A stretch of 64,000 nucleotides of DNA from Mumia sp. ZJ1417 (GTDB lineage Bacteria; Actinomycetota; Actinomycetes; Propionibacteriales; Nocardioidaceae). Under the pieces are notes generated by a model. The model was not told the DNA's origin. It saw only the letters and a list, made by a program, of their open reading frames with translations, and did no database searches. Position numbers and translations under genes: made by a program. This document shows positions 23,656-31,964 of the stretch, piece by piece. The stretch spans positions 2,728,001 to 2,792,000 of the forward strand of contig NZ_CP059901.1 in assembly GCF_014127285.1 (NCBI RefSeq), written 5' to 3'. Positions within the stretch are counted from its first letter, which is position 1; every line of letters starts with the position of its first letter.

Positions 23656-23663
23656 ATGTTCGA
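23648..23663. promoter_or_regulatory. LexA-binding SOS box of the imuA-imuB-dnaE2 operon
   Basis: TCGAACACATGTTCGA: perfect inverted TCGAACA/TGTTCGA arms matching the actinobacterial SOS consensus TCGAAC-N4-GTTCGA. It overlaps the proposed 5' end of imuA, where LexA would block transcription until DNA damage. Confidence 0.92.
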
Positions 23664-23692
23664 AGGAGTCAAACGGGCGTCCACCTCGGGAG

Positions 23693-24949
23693 CTAGCCTC
23701 TCCCGTGCGAGGTACGGCTCTGGCGCGACAGCGAGTCGACCATCACCGCGAGCACGAGCACCGCACCGGTGACCATGAACCGCAGCGACGAGCTCAGGTT
23801 GAGCAGGATCAGGCCGCTCGAGATCGACTGGATCACAAGGATGCCCAGCAGGGCCGAGAACGCCGACCCACGCCCGCCGAACAGGCTCGTGCCGCCGATC
23901 ACCGCGGCGGCGATCGCATTGAGGTTGACGTCGCCGGTGCCGCTGCTCTGCGAGGCGGCGGCGATCCGGCCCGCCGCCAGCAGGCCGCCGACTGCGGCCA
24001 GCGTCGAGCAGATCACGAACACCGACGTGTAGATCCGGCGCACGTTGATGCCAGCACGCCGGGCCGCCTCGACGCTGCCGCCGACGGCGAAGACGTGCCG
24101 GCCCCAGCTGGTGCGAGTGAGGGCGTAGTGCATCACCAGGACCAGCGAGACAAAGAACACGAACATCCAGCCGACGCCGCGCGACTGGTTGAGATACCAG
24201 ACGGCGAAGAGCAGAGCGACCAGCAGAACACCGGCCTGGACCGCCATCACCTGGACCGACTTCGCGACCAGCCCGCGCCGGTGCCGCTCGCGGGCCAGCA
24301 GCCACTGGGAGACGAGGAATCCGCCGCACGCCACGACGACGAGCACGTACGACAGCCAGGCCGGCACGAACGACAGCTGACCGAACTGCACCAGCCACGA
24401 GTCGTACGGGAGGTTGATCGTGCCCGACGGACCGAGCACGAACAGCTGGAGTCCGAGGAACCCGAGCAGGCCGCCGAGCGTGATGACGAACGACGGGACG
24501 CCGAACCGGTTGAAGACCTGGCCATAGACCCAGCCGATTGCGACACCGACCGCCACCGCACCGACCACGGCGAAGACGAGAGGCCAGCCCTCCTTCACGA
24601 ACAGGGTCGCAAAGACGGCCGCCGCCAGTCCGCTCACCGAACCGACCGAAAGGTCGATCTGACCGACCAGCAGCACGCAGACGATGCCGAGCGAGATGAC
24701 CCCGACCGCCGCGGACTGCAGAAGCAGGTTCACCAGGTTGGCCGAGGACAGGAAGTTGGAGTTCAGCGACTGGAAGATCACCGCAATGATGAGCAGCCCG
24801 GCGAGCACCGGGAAGGCTCCGAGGTCACCGCTGCGGATGCGGCCCCACGTGCCGGTGAGGAGTCCGCGCAGATCCTGCTGCTCGCGGACGGCTTCATCCT
24901 CGAGCTCGCGTGCGATGGTTGTCGCGCTAGGTTCGTTCACGCTGCTCAC
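23693..24949 (-). CDS. Sugar ABC transporter permease (ribose/xylose type, XylH-like)
   Basis: 418-residue inner-membrane permease with about ten to eleven helices. Characteristic BPD_transp_2 segments: VLLVGQIDLSVGSVSGLAAAV, GRVPSF-like VFNRFGVPSFVITLGG, GRHVFAVGGSVEAARRAGINVRRI (coupling loop to the ATPase) and AIAAAVIGGTSLFGGRGS. The length and the long loop in the middle resemble XylH rather than RbsC. Its start overlaps the ATPase gene stop as ATGA. Pentose or polyol import is likely, but the substrate is unknown. Confidence 0.93.
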   Translation of the reverse strand: MSSVNEPSATTIARELEDEAVREQQDLRGLLTGTWGRIRSGDLGAFPVLAGLLIIAVIFQSLNSNFLSSANLVNLLLQSAAVGVISLGIVCVLLVGQIDLSVGSVSGLAAAVFATLFVKEGWPLVFAVVGAVAVGVAIGWVYGQVFNRFGVPSFVITLGGLLGFLGLQLFVLGPSGTINLPYDSWLVQFGQLSFVPAWLSYVLVVVACGGFLVSQWLLARERHRRGLVAKSVQVMAVQAGVLLVALLFAVWYLNQSRGVGWMFVFFVSLVLVMHYALTRTSWGRHVFAVGGSVEAARRAGINVRRIYTSVFVICSTLAAVGGLLAAGRIAAASQSSGTGDVNLNAIAAAVIGGTSLFGGRGSAFSALLGILVIQSISSGLILLNLSSSLRFMVTGAVLVLAVMVDSLSRQSRTSHGRG

Positions 24950-25743
24950 TCCTGCACGTCGTGGTTCGAAGGGGTCGAGGTCGACGCGGCGGCGATCCGG
25001 CGAGAGGCCGCGTTGTCGGTGGCGCCGGTGATCGCAGCGACGATGTCCTCCTGGGACACGTCGGCGACGGCGAACGTGCCGTTGTTGCGACCGAGCCGCA
25101 GCACCGAGACCCGGTCTGCCACGGCACGCACGTCGGCCATGTTGTGGCTGATCATGATGACCGCCAGGCCGTTCTCGCGGAGTCGCTCGACGAGGTTGAG
25201 GACCTCCGCGGTCTGCTCGACGCCGAGCGCGGCGGTCGGCTCGTCGAGGATGATCAGCTTGGGGTCGCGCAGCAGGGACCGCGCGATCGCGACGGTCTGG
25301 CGCTGACCGCCCGACAAGGATGCGATCGGGATGCGGACCGACGGGATCTTCGCCGACAGCTGCCGCAGCAGCTCCCAGGACCGGACCTCCATCTCGACCT
25401 CGTTGAGACGGGGGCCGCGGATCTCGCTGCCGAGGAAGAGGTTGCTGACGACGTCGAGGTTGTCGCAGAGGGCGAGGTCCTGGAAGACCGTCGCGATCCC
25501 GAGGTTGAGGGCGGCGTCCGGGCCGGGGATGGACACCTCGTCACCGAGGAACTCGATCGTCCCGGAGTCGGGAGCGTGCACGCCGGCGAGCGTCTTGACG
25601 AGTGTCGACTTGCCGGCACCGTTGTCGCCGACGAGCGCGAGCACCTCACCGGCCGACACCTCGAGGTCGACGTCGGTGAGAGCCGCCACCGCACCGAAGC
25701 TCTTGGACACACCCCGGAGCTGGATCACCGGTCGTGAAGACAT
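24946..25743 (-). CDS. Sugar ABC transporter ATP-binding protein
   Basis: 265 residues: a single ABC domain, unlike the ~500-residue duplicated ATPases usual in ribose/xylose systems, so it probably works as a homodimer. Walker A GDNGAGKST, Q-loop in ATVFQDLALC, signature LSGGQRQTVAIARS, Walker B LIILDEPTAALG and switch His in ISHNM are all present. The ATG at 25743 was chosen for its AAGGGA site; one further ATG 36 bases upstream is possible. It follows the substrate-binding gene across a strong hairpin and overlaps the permease gene. Confidence 0.92.
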   Translation of the reverse strand: MSSRPVIQLRGVSKSFGAVAALTDVDLEVSAGEVLALVGDNGAGKSTLVKTLAGVHAPDSGTIEFLGDEVSIPGPDAALNLGIATVFQDLALCDNLDVVSNLFLGSEIRGPRLNEVEMEVRSWELLRQLSAKIPSVRIPIASLSGGQRQTVAIARSLLRDPKLIILDEPTAALGVEQTAEVLNLVERLRENGLAVIMISHNMADVRAVADRVSVLRLGRNNGTFAVADVSQEDIVAAITGATDNAASRRIAAASTSTPSNHDVQE

Positions 25744-25791
25744 CTGAGGTCCCTTCCTCTTCTCGTCCTGCGGGTTCATCTCAACCGCCAC

Positions 25792-25825
25792 GGCTCGGCC
25801 TCCACGAGAGCGTGGAGGCCGAGCC
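25792..25825. terminator. Hairpin between the sugar-binding protein gene and its ATPase/permease genes
   Basis: Perfect 15-bp stem with an AGAG loop just after the binding-protein stop. No T-tract. Such hairpins after a binding-protein gene usually cause partial termination or protect the upstream mRNA, giving more binding protein than membrane components. Confidence 0.75.
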
Positions 25826-25834
25826 ATGAGGGTG

Positions 25835-26905
25835 CTACTTGATCGTCAGCTTCGCGCACGCCGCCGCGTACTCGGCCGTGCAGATCTGCTCCGCGGTGTA
25901 GATGCCGCCGTCGAAGATGACCTCCTTGACGTTCTCCTGCGTCACGACCGTCGGCTCGAACAGCTGCGACGGTGTGTCGAAGAGATCGGTCGTCGCCTTG
26001 GGCTCCTCGCCCTTCATCAGCGCGACGGCCACCTCGGCCGCGGCGTCGGCCACGGTCTTGATCGGCTTGGAGATCGTGTTGAACTGGTCGCCGGCGATGA
26101 CGCGCTGGATCGCGGCCACCTCGGCGTCGTTGCCGGTCACCGGAGGCAGCGGCGTGAGGCCGGCCGCCTTGAGCGCGGCGATGCTGCCGCTGGCGGTGCC
26201 GTCGTTGGCGGCGACGACGCCGGCGATCTGGTCGCGGTACTTCGTGATCTGGCCGCTCACCCAGTCCTGAGCCTTCTGGGGATCCCAGTCAGGGGTGTCG
26301 AAGGACGCGAGCACCTTGGTGTCGCCGACGCCTTCCTCGGCGCCCTGCTTGATGAGCCCCGCCGCGCGGTCGGTCGGCGATCCGTTGACCATCAGGACAC
26401 CACCGGTCGCGCCGGTGCTCTTGAGGTGCTCGACCAGCGACTCGGCGATCGAGCGGCCGATGGCCTCGTTGTCGAACGAGACATAGAAGTCGGCCGGCAC
26501 GTCGGTGACCGGGCGGTCGTACGTGACGATCGGGATCTCGGCGCCCTGCGCCTGCGTCACCATCGACGCCGCGGCCTTGGAGTCGACGGGGTCGAGCACG
26601 ATGACCTTCACGCCCTGGGCGATCATCGACTCGACCTGCTGCTGCTGCTTCGCGGGGTCGGAGTCCGCGTTCTGGTAGAGGACCTCGCAGTCGGCGCAGA
26701 GCTCGGCGACCTTCTCCTTGAACAGCGGCGAGTCCTGCTCCTCGTAGCGGGTCGACGCGCGGTCCGGCATGAGGAAGGCGATCTGGCCGCCCGCGTCGCC
26801 GCCGCCGGAGCCGCCGTCGTCGTCGGACCCGCAGGCCGTGAGGCCCAGGGCCGCGAGAACCGCGGCGCCGCTCAGTGCGGCGATCCGCACGGGAAAGTTC
26901 TTCAT
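25835..26905 (-). CDS. Sugar ABC transporter substrate-binding lipoprotein
   Basis: 356 residues. Lipoprotein signal with lipobox LTACGSD (lipidated Cys25), then an acidic/glycine-rich tether and a periplasmic-binding-protein type I fold of the ribose/xylose group: IAFLMPDRASTRYEEQD, VIVLDPVDSKAAASMV, IVTYDRPV, AANDGTASGSIAALKAAG and PVTGNDAEVAAIQRV. The last phrase is typical of XylF-like proteins. GAAGGAG precedes the ATG. First gene of the importer operon, divergent from the DeoR-type regulator; a matching operator lies between them. Confidence 0.94.
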   Translation of the reverse strand: MKNFPVRIAALSGAAVLAALGLTACGSDDDGGSGGGDAGGQIAFLMPDRASTRYEEQDSPLFKEKVAELCADCEVLYQNADSDPAKQQQQVESMIAQGVKVIVLDPVDSKAAASMVTQAQGAEIPIVTYDRPVTDVPADFYVSFDNEAIGRSIAESLVEHLKSTGATGGVLMVNGSPTDRAAGLIKQGAEEGVGDTKVLASFDTPDWDPQKAQDWVSGQITKYRDQIAGVVAANDGTASGSIAALKAAGLTPLPPVTGNDAEVAAIQRVIAGDQFNTISKPIKTVADAAAEVAVALMKGEEPKATTDLFDTPSQLFEPTVVTQENVKEVIFDGGIYTAEQICTAEYAAACAKLTIK

Positions 26906-26994
26906 GGAAGCTCCTTCGAGTCGCCGACCTGATCGGCCTCGTCCGTGGATGATGGAGAGGGCTGTGATGGCTCTCACATCAGTGGCCGGGATCG

Positions 26995-27011
26995 TAACAT
27001 CACGTACGTTA
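26995..27011. promoter_or_regulatory. Candidate operator of the DeoR-type regulator, site 1
   Basis: TAACA-TCACGTA-CGTTA in the 160-base region between the divergent importer and regulator genes. It shows the same half-sites and seven-base spacing as site 2 at 27904-27920 (TAACA-N7-TGTTA), with one mismatch. Position suits control of both divergent transcripts. Confidence 0.6.
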
Positions 27012-27065
27012 TACCTGTCAATAATCGTGATAAGTCACGACCCCGGCGTCGAACGAGGAGAAGCG

Positions 27066-27854
27066 ATGACCGAGCAGAAGACGTCCCGCCCGTCACGGAC
27101 GCAGCGGCAGCGTCAGATCATCGACACCGTCCTGACGTCGGGGTTCGCGAGCATCAGCCAGCTCGTGGAGATGACAGGCGTGAGCATCATGACGGTCCAT
27201 CGCGATGTGGACGACCTGGCGTCCCGGGGCCTGGTCAGGAAGCTCCACGGAGGCGTCTCAGCGCTGCCGACGAGCGTCTTCGAGTCGAGCTCGGACTTCC
27301 GCCTGCAGCGCAACGCCGAGGCCAAGGCGGCGCTGGCCCGGACGGCCATGGAGTTCGTCGAGCCAGGGATGTCGGTCCTCCTCGACGACTCCACCACCGT
27401 GCTCGCCCTCGCAGGCCTGCTCCCCCAGTCCGCGCCGCTGACCGTCCTGACGAACTACCGCCTGGCCATAGAGACGCTGCGCGAGGAGCCGGACGTCCAG
27501 CTCATCGCGATCGGCGGCCAGTACTCCCGCACGCACGACTCCTTCATCGGCCCTCCGAGCGACACGGGCCTGGACGCGTACGCCGTCGACATCGTGTTCC
27601 AGTCGACGTCGACGGTCGACGAGACCACCGCATACCACCAGGAGCAGGACGTCGTGGTGATGAAGCGGGTGATGCTGCGGGCGGGAGCCCGCAAGGTGCT
27701 CATGATCGACGGCACGAAGACGGGGCGTACGAGCCTCCACCGGTTCGTGGCGCTCTCGGAGTTCACCGACGTCATCGTCACCGACGACGCCTCGCCGGCC
27801 GTCCTGCAGGCCATGCGTGACCAGACCCGCGTGCACATCGCCGCGATTGGCTGA
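27066..27854 (+). CDS. DeoR/GlpR-family transcriptional regulator
   Basis: 262 residues. N-terminal winged helix at about residues 12-67 with the family helix-turn-helix (ISQLVEMTGVSIMTVHRDVDDLASRGLVRKLHGGV) and a C-terminal DeoRC sensor domain (MSVLLDDSTTVLALAGLL, LTNYRLAIETL, LIAIGGQY, KVLMIDGTKTGRTSLHRF), which usually binds a phosphorylated sugar. GGAG lies a few bases before the ATG. Flanked by the sugar importer (divergent) and the kinase operon (same strand), it most likely represses both until a phosphorylated intermediate made by one of the kinases accumulates. Confidence 0.92.
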   Translation: MTEQKTSRPSRTQRQRQIIDTVLTSGFASISQLVEMTGVSIMTVHRDVDDLASRGLVRKLHGGVSALPTSVFESSSDFRLQRNAEAKAALARTAMEFVEPGMSVLLDDSTTVLALAGLLPQSAPLTVLTNYRLAIETLREEPDVQLIAIGGQYSRTHDSFIGPPSDTGLDAYAVDIVFQSTSTVDETTAYHQEQDVVVMKRVMLRAGARKVLMIDGTKTGRTSLHRFVALSEFTDVIVTDDASPAVLQAMRDQTRVHIAAIG

Positions 27855-27903
27855 CGGCCGCCCCGCCGGGGCTACGACAACGTCACTATCAGTTTGAGAT
27901 CTT

Positions 27904-27920
27904 TAACAGCCAACATGTTA
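27904..27920. promoter_or_regulatory. Candidate operator of the DeoR-type regulator, site 2
   Basis: TAACA-GCCAACA-TGTTA, a perfect inverted repeat in the 119-base gap between the regulator gene and the 2-hydroxyacid dehydrogenase gene, 53 bases before the latter's ATG. Unusually AT-rich for this genome and matched by site 1. Confidence 0.65.
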
Positions 27921-27973
27921 TGGTGCGCGACGTACGTCACAAGAGCTCCGGGGTGCCGGAGAAGGAGAAGCCG

Positions 27974-29023
27974 ATGACACGCATCCTCGCTGCCGGAGAC
28001 CACTTCGTCCTCCCCGAGATGTTCGCGGAGGCGATCGCAGCCCGGGTCGACGGTGACGTGGAGGTCACGCCCCTCGCGCTCCCGTGGCCGATCGAGCCCT
28101 TCGGGCCTGTCGACGGTGTGATCGAGGCCAGCGGCACGGCGGCGGACGTGATCGCCGCACTCGGCGACGCCGAGATCGCGGTGACGCAGATGGGGCCCTT
28201 CACGGCGGAGGTCTTCCGCGCGTGCCCCGACCTCCGGTTCGTCGGCGTGTGCCGCGGAGGCCCGGTGAACGTCGACCTCGCGGCGGCGACCGAGGCAGGC
28301 GTTGTCGTCTCCTTCGCACCCGGACGCAACGCGCCCGCCGCGGCGGAGTTCGCCGTCGGGATGATCCTCGCCGCGATGCGGCGTCTCACCAGTGCCGACG
28401 CCGAGCTCCACGACGGCATCTGGCGCGGCGACTACTACACCTACGACAACGCTGGCACCGAGCTCGGCGACTCGACGGTCGGGCTGGTCGGCTTCGGCGC
28501 GATCAGCCGCATCGTCGCCCGGATCCTCCGCGCGTTCGGCGCCGACGTCCTCGCGTACGACCCCTATGTGGACGCCGCCGACAGCGAAGGCGTCGAGCTG
28601 GTCGCGCTCGACGACCTGATGCGCCGGTCCGATGTCGTCAGCCTCCACGCCCGTCTCACCGAGGAGACGCGTCACCTGATCGACCGCCGGCGCCTCGAGC
28701 TGCTCCCCCACGGCGCGGTGCTCGTCAACACCGCCCGCGGCGGACTGCTCGACTACGCGCCGCTGCCCGAGATGCTCGAGTCCGGGCGCCTCGGCGCGCT
28801 GGCGCTCGACGTGTACGACATCGAGCCCCCGCCGGCCGACTGGCCGCTGCTCAGCAGCCCACGCGTCGTGCTGTCGCCGCACCTGGCCGGGGCGACCCGT
28901 CAGACCGCGTTGCGCGCGGCTGCGATCACGGCCGACGAGACCGCCCGCTTCCTTCGTGGTGAGCCGTGCCTGCACGTCGCCAACCCCGAGGTGCTCGAGC
29001 GGCTGGAGAGCGGGCGCTCGTGA
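27974..29023 (+). CDS. D-isomer-specific 2-hydroxyacid dehydrogenase family protein
   Basis: 349 residues. NAD-binding Rossmann motif VGLVGFGAISRIVARIL at about residue 170 and the full catalytic triad of the family: Arg in VNTARGGLLDY, Glu in DVYDIEPPP and His in VLSPHLAGAT. It resembles phosphoglycerate dehydrogenase-like enzymes but lacks an ACT domain, so serine synthesis is unlikely; reduction or oxidation of a sugar-derived 2-keto or 2-hydroxy acid is more plausible. GAAGGAG precedes the ATG. First gene of an operon with two sugar kinases; its stop overlaps the next start as GTGA. Confidence 0.9.
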   Translation: MTRILAAGDHFVLPEMFAEAIAARVDGDVEVTPLALPWPIEPFGPVDGVIEASGTAADVIAALGDAEIAVTQMGPFTAEVFRACPDLRFVGVCRGGPVNVDLAAATEAGVVVSFAPGRNAPAAAEFAVGMILAAMRRLTSADAELHDGIWRGDYYTYDNAGTELGDSTVGLVGFGAISRIVARILRAFGADVLAYDPYVDAADSEGVELVALDDLMRRSDVVSLHARLTEETRHLIDRRRLELLPHGAVLVNTARGGLLDYAPLPEMLESGRLGALALDVYDIEPPPADWPLLSSPRVVLSPHLAGATRQTALRAAAITADETARFLRGEPCLHVANPEVLERLESGRS

Positions 29024-30486
29024 TCGTCGGGGTCGACGTCGGGACCACCGTCACCAAGGCCGCGCTGATCGGCCCGGACGGGCGCGCCGTACGCTCGGCC
29101 GCTGCCCCCTCCCACCTCGTACGCCGCGGTGTCGAGGTGGAGCAGGATCTCGAAGACGTCCTGCGGACGGTCGCCGCGGTCGTTCGCGAGGTCTGCACCG
29201 GCCTCGACGTCGCCGTGGAGGCGATCGCCCTCACCGGACAGGGGGACGGGCTGTGGCTGCGCGACGCGGACGGCCACGCCGTACGCCCGCCGATCTCGTG
29301 GCAGGACGGGCGCGCGTCGTCGATGGTCGAGCAGTGGCGTGCCGACGGCGACCCGAGCGGCGTCATGGCGCAGGTGTTCGCGCTCACCGGCTCCGGGCTC
29401 TTCCCCGGATCGCACGCGGCACTGCTGGCGTACCTCGACACCCACGAGCCCGAGTCGCTGCGGCGGGCCGCGGTCGCGGGCTACTGCATCGACGCCGTCC
29501 TCCAACGCCTCACCGGGACGATCTCGGTCGACGCCTCCGACGCCTCGCTGCCCTTCCTCGACGTCCGCAGCCGGACCTACGTGGATGACGCGCTCGTGCT
29601 GTGCGGCGTCGGGCAGTGGCGCCACCTCCTCGCCGAGCCCGCTCCCCCACAGACCGTGTTCGCGCTCGATGGCCACGGCGCTGCCCTCCTCGGCCTCCCC
29701 GTCGGCACCCCGGTCACCGCCGGCCCGTACGACCTCCAGGCCTGCGGCTTCGGCTCGGGCACCGTTGCCGAGCACGACGCGACAATGGTCGTCGGCACCA
29801 CGCTCGCGTGCCAGGTGTTGACGACCGACGCGAAAGTACGGCCGGGGGACGACCCCGCCGGCATGTGGCTCTGCACGCCTGACCCGGCGACGTACCTGCA
29901 CGTCATGCCGTCCATGGTCGGCACCGCGGGGGTCGACTGGGCGTTGCGCACGCTCGGCCTCGAGGTCACCGCGCTCGACGGCCTGCTCGACGGCAGCTCG
30001 CCCGGCGCCGGCGGCGTGCGCGCCCTCCCCTACCTGTCCGGCGCCGGCGAGCGTGCGCCCTTCGTCGACCCTCGGGCGCGCGGACGGCTCGACGGCATGA
30101 CGCTGTCGACGACGCCGGCCGATCTCGTCCGCGCCGTGTGCGAGTCCGTCGCGTACGCCGCACGGCACTGCTTCGACCGGCTGGGGCTCTCCGGCGAGGT
30201 CGCTGCGTGCGGCGGTGGTACGCGGTCGCAGGCCTGGCTGCAGATCTTCGCCGACGTCCTCGGCACCGACGTCCACGTCCCCCGCGAACCCCTCGTCGGC
30301 GCCCGAGGTGCCGCGCTCGTCGCCTGGGAGGCGCTCGGCGTCGAGGTCGACATCGAGGCGTGGCGCGCCGACCGCGACGTGGTCAGGCCCTCGGCCGCGG
30401 CCGAGCAGTACGACGCCGGCTACCGCCGCTACCTCGACGACCTCACCGCCGCACGCGGATCCTGGGGCACCGGAGCGACGGCGTGA
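29020..30486 (+). CDS. FGGY-family carbohydrate kinase 1
   Basis: 488 residues, a complete two-domain actin-like kinase. The first phosphate loop is GVDVGTTVTKAALIGPDG, the catalytic Asp is in TAGPYDLQACGFGSG, and the adenosine-side motif CGGGTRSQAWLQIFADVLG closes the second domain. Most like xylulokinase/erythritol-kinase branches by length, but the substrate is not readable. The GTG start is fixed by the overlap GTGA with the dehydrogenase stop and by homology of the first residues; the longer upstream frame is not used. Confidence 0.9.
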   Translation: MIVGVDVGTTVTKAALIGPDGRAVRSAAAPSHLVRRGVEVEQDLEDVLRTVAAVVREVCTGLDVAVEAIALTGQGDGLWLRDADGHAVRPPISWQDGRASSMVEQWRADGDPSGVMAQVFALTGSGLFPGSHAALLAYLDTHEPESLRRAAVAGYCIDAVLQRLTGTISVDASDASLPFLDVRSRTYVDDALVLCGVGQWRHLLAEPAPPQTVFALDGHGAALLGLPVGTPVTAGPYDLQACGFGSGTVAEHDATMVVGTTLACQVLTTDAKVRPGDDPAGMWLCTPDPATYLHVMPSMVGTAGVDWALRTLGLEVTALDGLLDGSSPGAGGVRALPYLSGAGERAPFVDPRARGRLDGMTLSTTPADLVRAVCESVAYAARHCFDRLGLSGEVAACGGGTRSQAWLQIFADVLGTDVHVPREPLVGARGAALVAWEALGVEVDIEAWRADRDVVRPSAAAEQYDAGYRRYLDDLTAARGSWGTGATA

Positions 30487-31964
30487 CCGGGCCGCTGTGG
30501 GTCGGACTCGACCTGGGGACGCAGAGTGCGAAGGCGGTGGCCGTCGACGAGACCGGCACCGTGCACGCGTCTGCGCAGGCCCCGATCACCGGGACGCGTG
30601 ACGGCGTCCGGCACGAGCAGCAGGTCGCCGACTGGGTCTCCGCCGCCCGTACGGTGCTCGGCCACCTCGCGCGCGACCTCGGGACCGCGGTCGACCAGAT
30701 CGCCGGCGTCGCCCTCGACGGCACGTCCGGCACGCTCGCCGTGCTCGATTCGACGGGCCGCGCGACCGGGCCGGGGATCATGTACGACGACGGCCGCGCC
30801 GCTGCCCTCGCCGACGAGGTCGTCGCAGCCGGCCAGACGCTGTGGACCCGGCTCGGCTACCGCATGCAGCCCTCCTGGGCTCTCCCCAAGATCGTGTGGC
30901 TCGCCCGCCAGGGTCTGCCGCCCGGGGCGCGGATCGTCTACCAGACCGACGCGGTGATCTCCGCCATGACGGGGACGCCGGTCGCGACCGACTGGAGCAA
31001 CGCCCTCAAGAGCGGCTTTGACCTGCTCTCCCTGGAGTGGCCCGCCGACGTCCTCACCCGCCTCGGTGTCGACCCCGACGTGCTCCCTGACGTGGTCACT
31101 CCCGGCAGCGTGCTGGGTGTCACCTCCGCAGCGTGGGCCGAGCAGACCGGCATCCCCGCCGCGACGCCCGTGGTCGCCGGCACGACCGACGGCTGCGCGG
31201 CACAGCTCGGCGCGGGCGCGCTCGCGATCGGCGACTGGCACAGCGTGATCGGGACGACGCTGGTCCTCAAGGGGGCGAGCGCGAGCCCCGTGCACGACGC
31301 GGCCGGCGCGGTCTACTCGCACCGCGGCCCCGAGCCCGGCACGTGGTTGCCAGGCGGTGCCTCGAGCATCGGCGCGGGCGCCCTGTCGACGTTGCTCACG
31401 GCCGCTCCGAGCACGCACGAGGCTGAGGCGCGCCGACTTTGGGACAGCGGCGCGGCGTTCCCCCTCGTCTATCCGCTGACCGGCACCGGCGAACGCTTCC
31501 CGTTCGTCCGCCCCGACGCTGCCGGGTTCGCGATCGTCGACGCCCGGGTCAGGCCGCTGTCCGCTCTCGCCGGCGTCGACGAGGCCGCGGTCTTCCTCGG
31601 GACGATGGTCGGGGTCGCGTCGGTCGAGCGGCTGTGCTTCGACATCCTCGACCAGCGCGGGGCCCAGACGGACGGACGCCTGAGCACCTCCGGCGGCGGG
31701 AGCCGCAGTCCGCTCTGGAACGCCCTGCGCGCAGCCGCGCTCGACCGCCCGCTCTCCCTGCTCACCTCGGCGGAGCCGGCCACAGGGATGGCCGTCCTCG
31801 CCCGTTGGGGTGTCGGAGGAGGAGGAGAATCGCTCAGCGCCGTCGCTCGCGCCACCAACCCGGTTGCAGCCGTCGTCGAACCGCGCGTCGAGGATGTGCA
31901 CAGGATGGACGAGGCCTACGCGACGTTGACAGGTGTGTTCGAGGCGAAGGGATGGTTGACGTGA
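30483..31964 (+). CDS. FGGY-family carbohydrate kinase 2
   Basis: 493 residues, a second full-length FGGY kinase directly after the first. N-terminal loop GLDLGTQSAKAVAVDETG, SGTLAVLDSTGRATGPGIMYDDGRA substrate loop, catalytic Asp in VAGTTDGCAAQLGAG, and STSGGGSRSPLWNALRAAALDRPL in domain II. It is clearly diverged from kinase 1, so this is not a recent duplication or a split gene. Starts with GTG in a GTGA overlap. Two kinases suggest either two substrates or sequential phosphorylation of one; neither can be chosen from sequence. Confidence 0.9.
   Translation: MTGPLWVGLDLGTQSAKAVAVDETGTVHASAQAPITGTRDGVRHEQQVADWVSAARTVLGHLARDLGTAVDQIAGVALDGTSGTLAVLDSTGRATGPGIMYDDGRAAALADEVVAAGQTLWTRLGYRMQPSWALPKIVWLARQGLPPGARIVYQTDAVISAMTGTPVATDWSNALKSGFDLLSLEWPADVLTRLGVDPDVLPDVVTPGSVLGVTSAAWAEQTGIPAATPVVAGTTDGCAAQLGAGALAIGDWHSVIGTTLVLKGASASPVHDAAGAVYSHRGPEPGTWLPGGASSIGAGALSTLLTAAPSTHEAEARRLWDSGAAFPLVYPLTGTGERFPFVRPDAAGFAIVDARVRPLSALAGVDEAAVFLGTMVGVASVERLCFDILDQRGAQTDGRLSTSGGGSRSPLWNALRAAALDRPLSLLTSAEPATGMAVLARWGVGGGGESLSAVARATNPVAAVVEPRVEDVHRMDEAYATLTGVFEAKGWLT

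Noticed and set aside
24946-25743. Truncated RbsA/XylG ATPase
   Set aside because: It is half the usual length, but the single ABC domain is complete with all motifs and is tightly coupled to the permease gene, so it looks like a natural single-domain form rather than a broken gene.
29020-31964. The two adjacent FGGY kinases as one gene split by a frameshift
   Set aside because: Each has its own complete N-terminal phosphate loop, catalytic Asp and C-terminal motif and full length, and the junction is a clean GTGA overlap.
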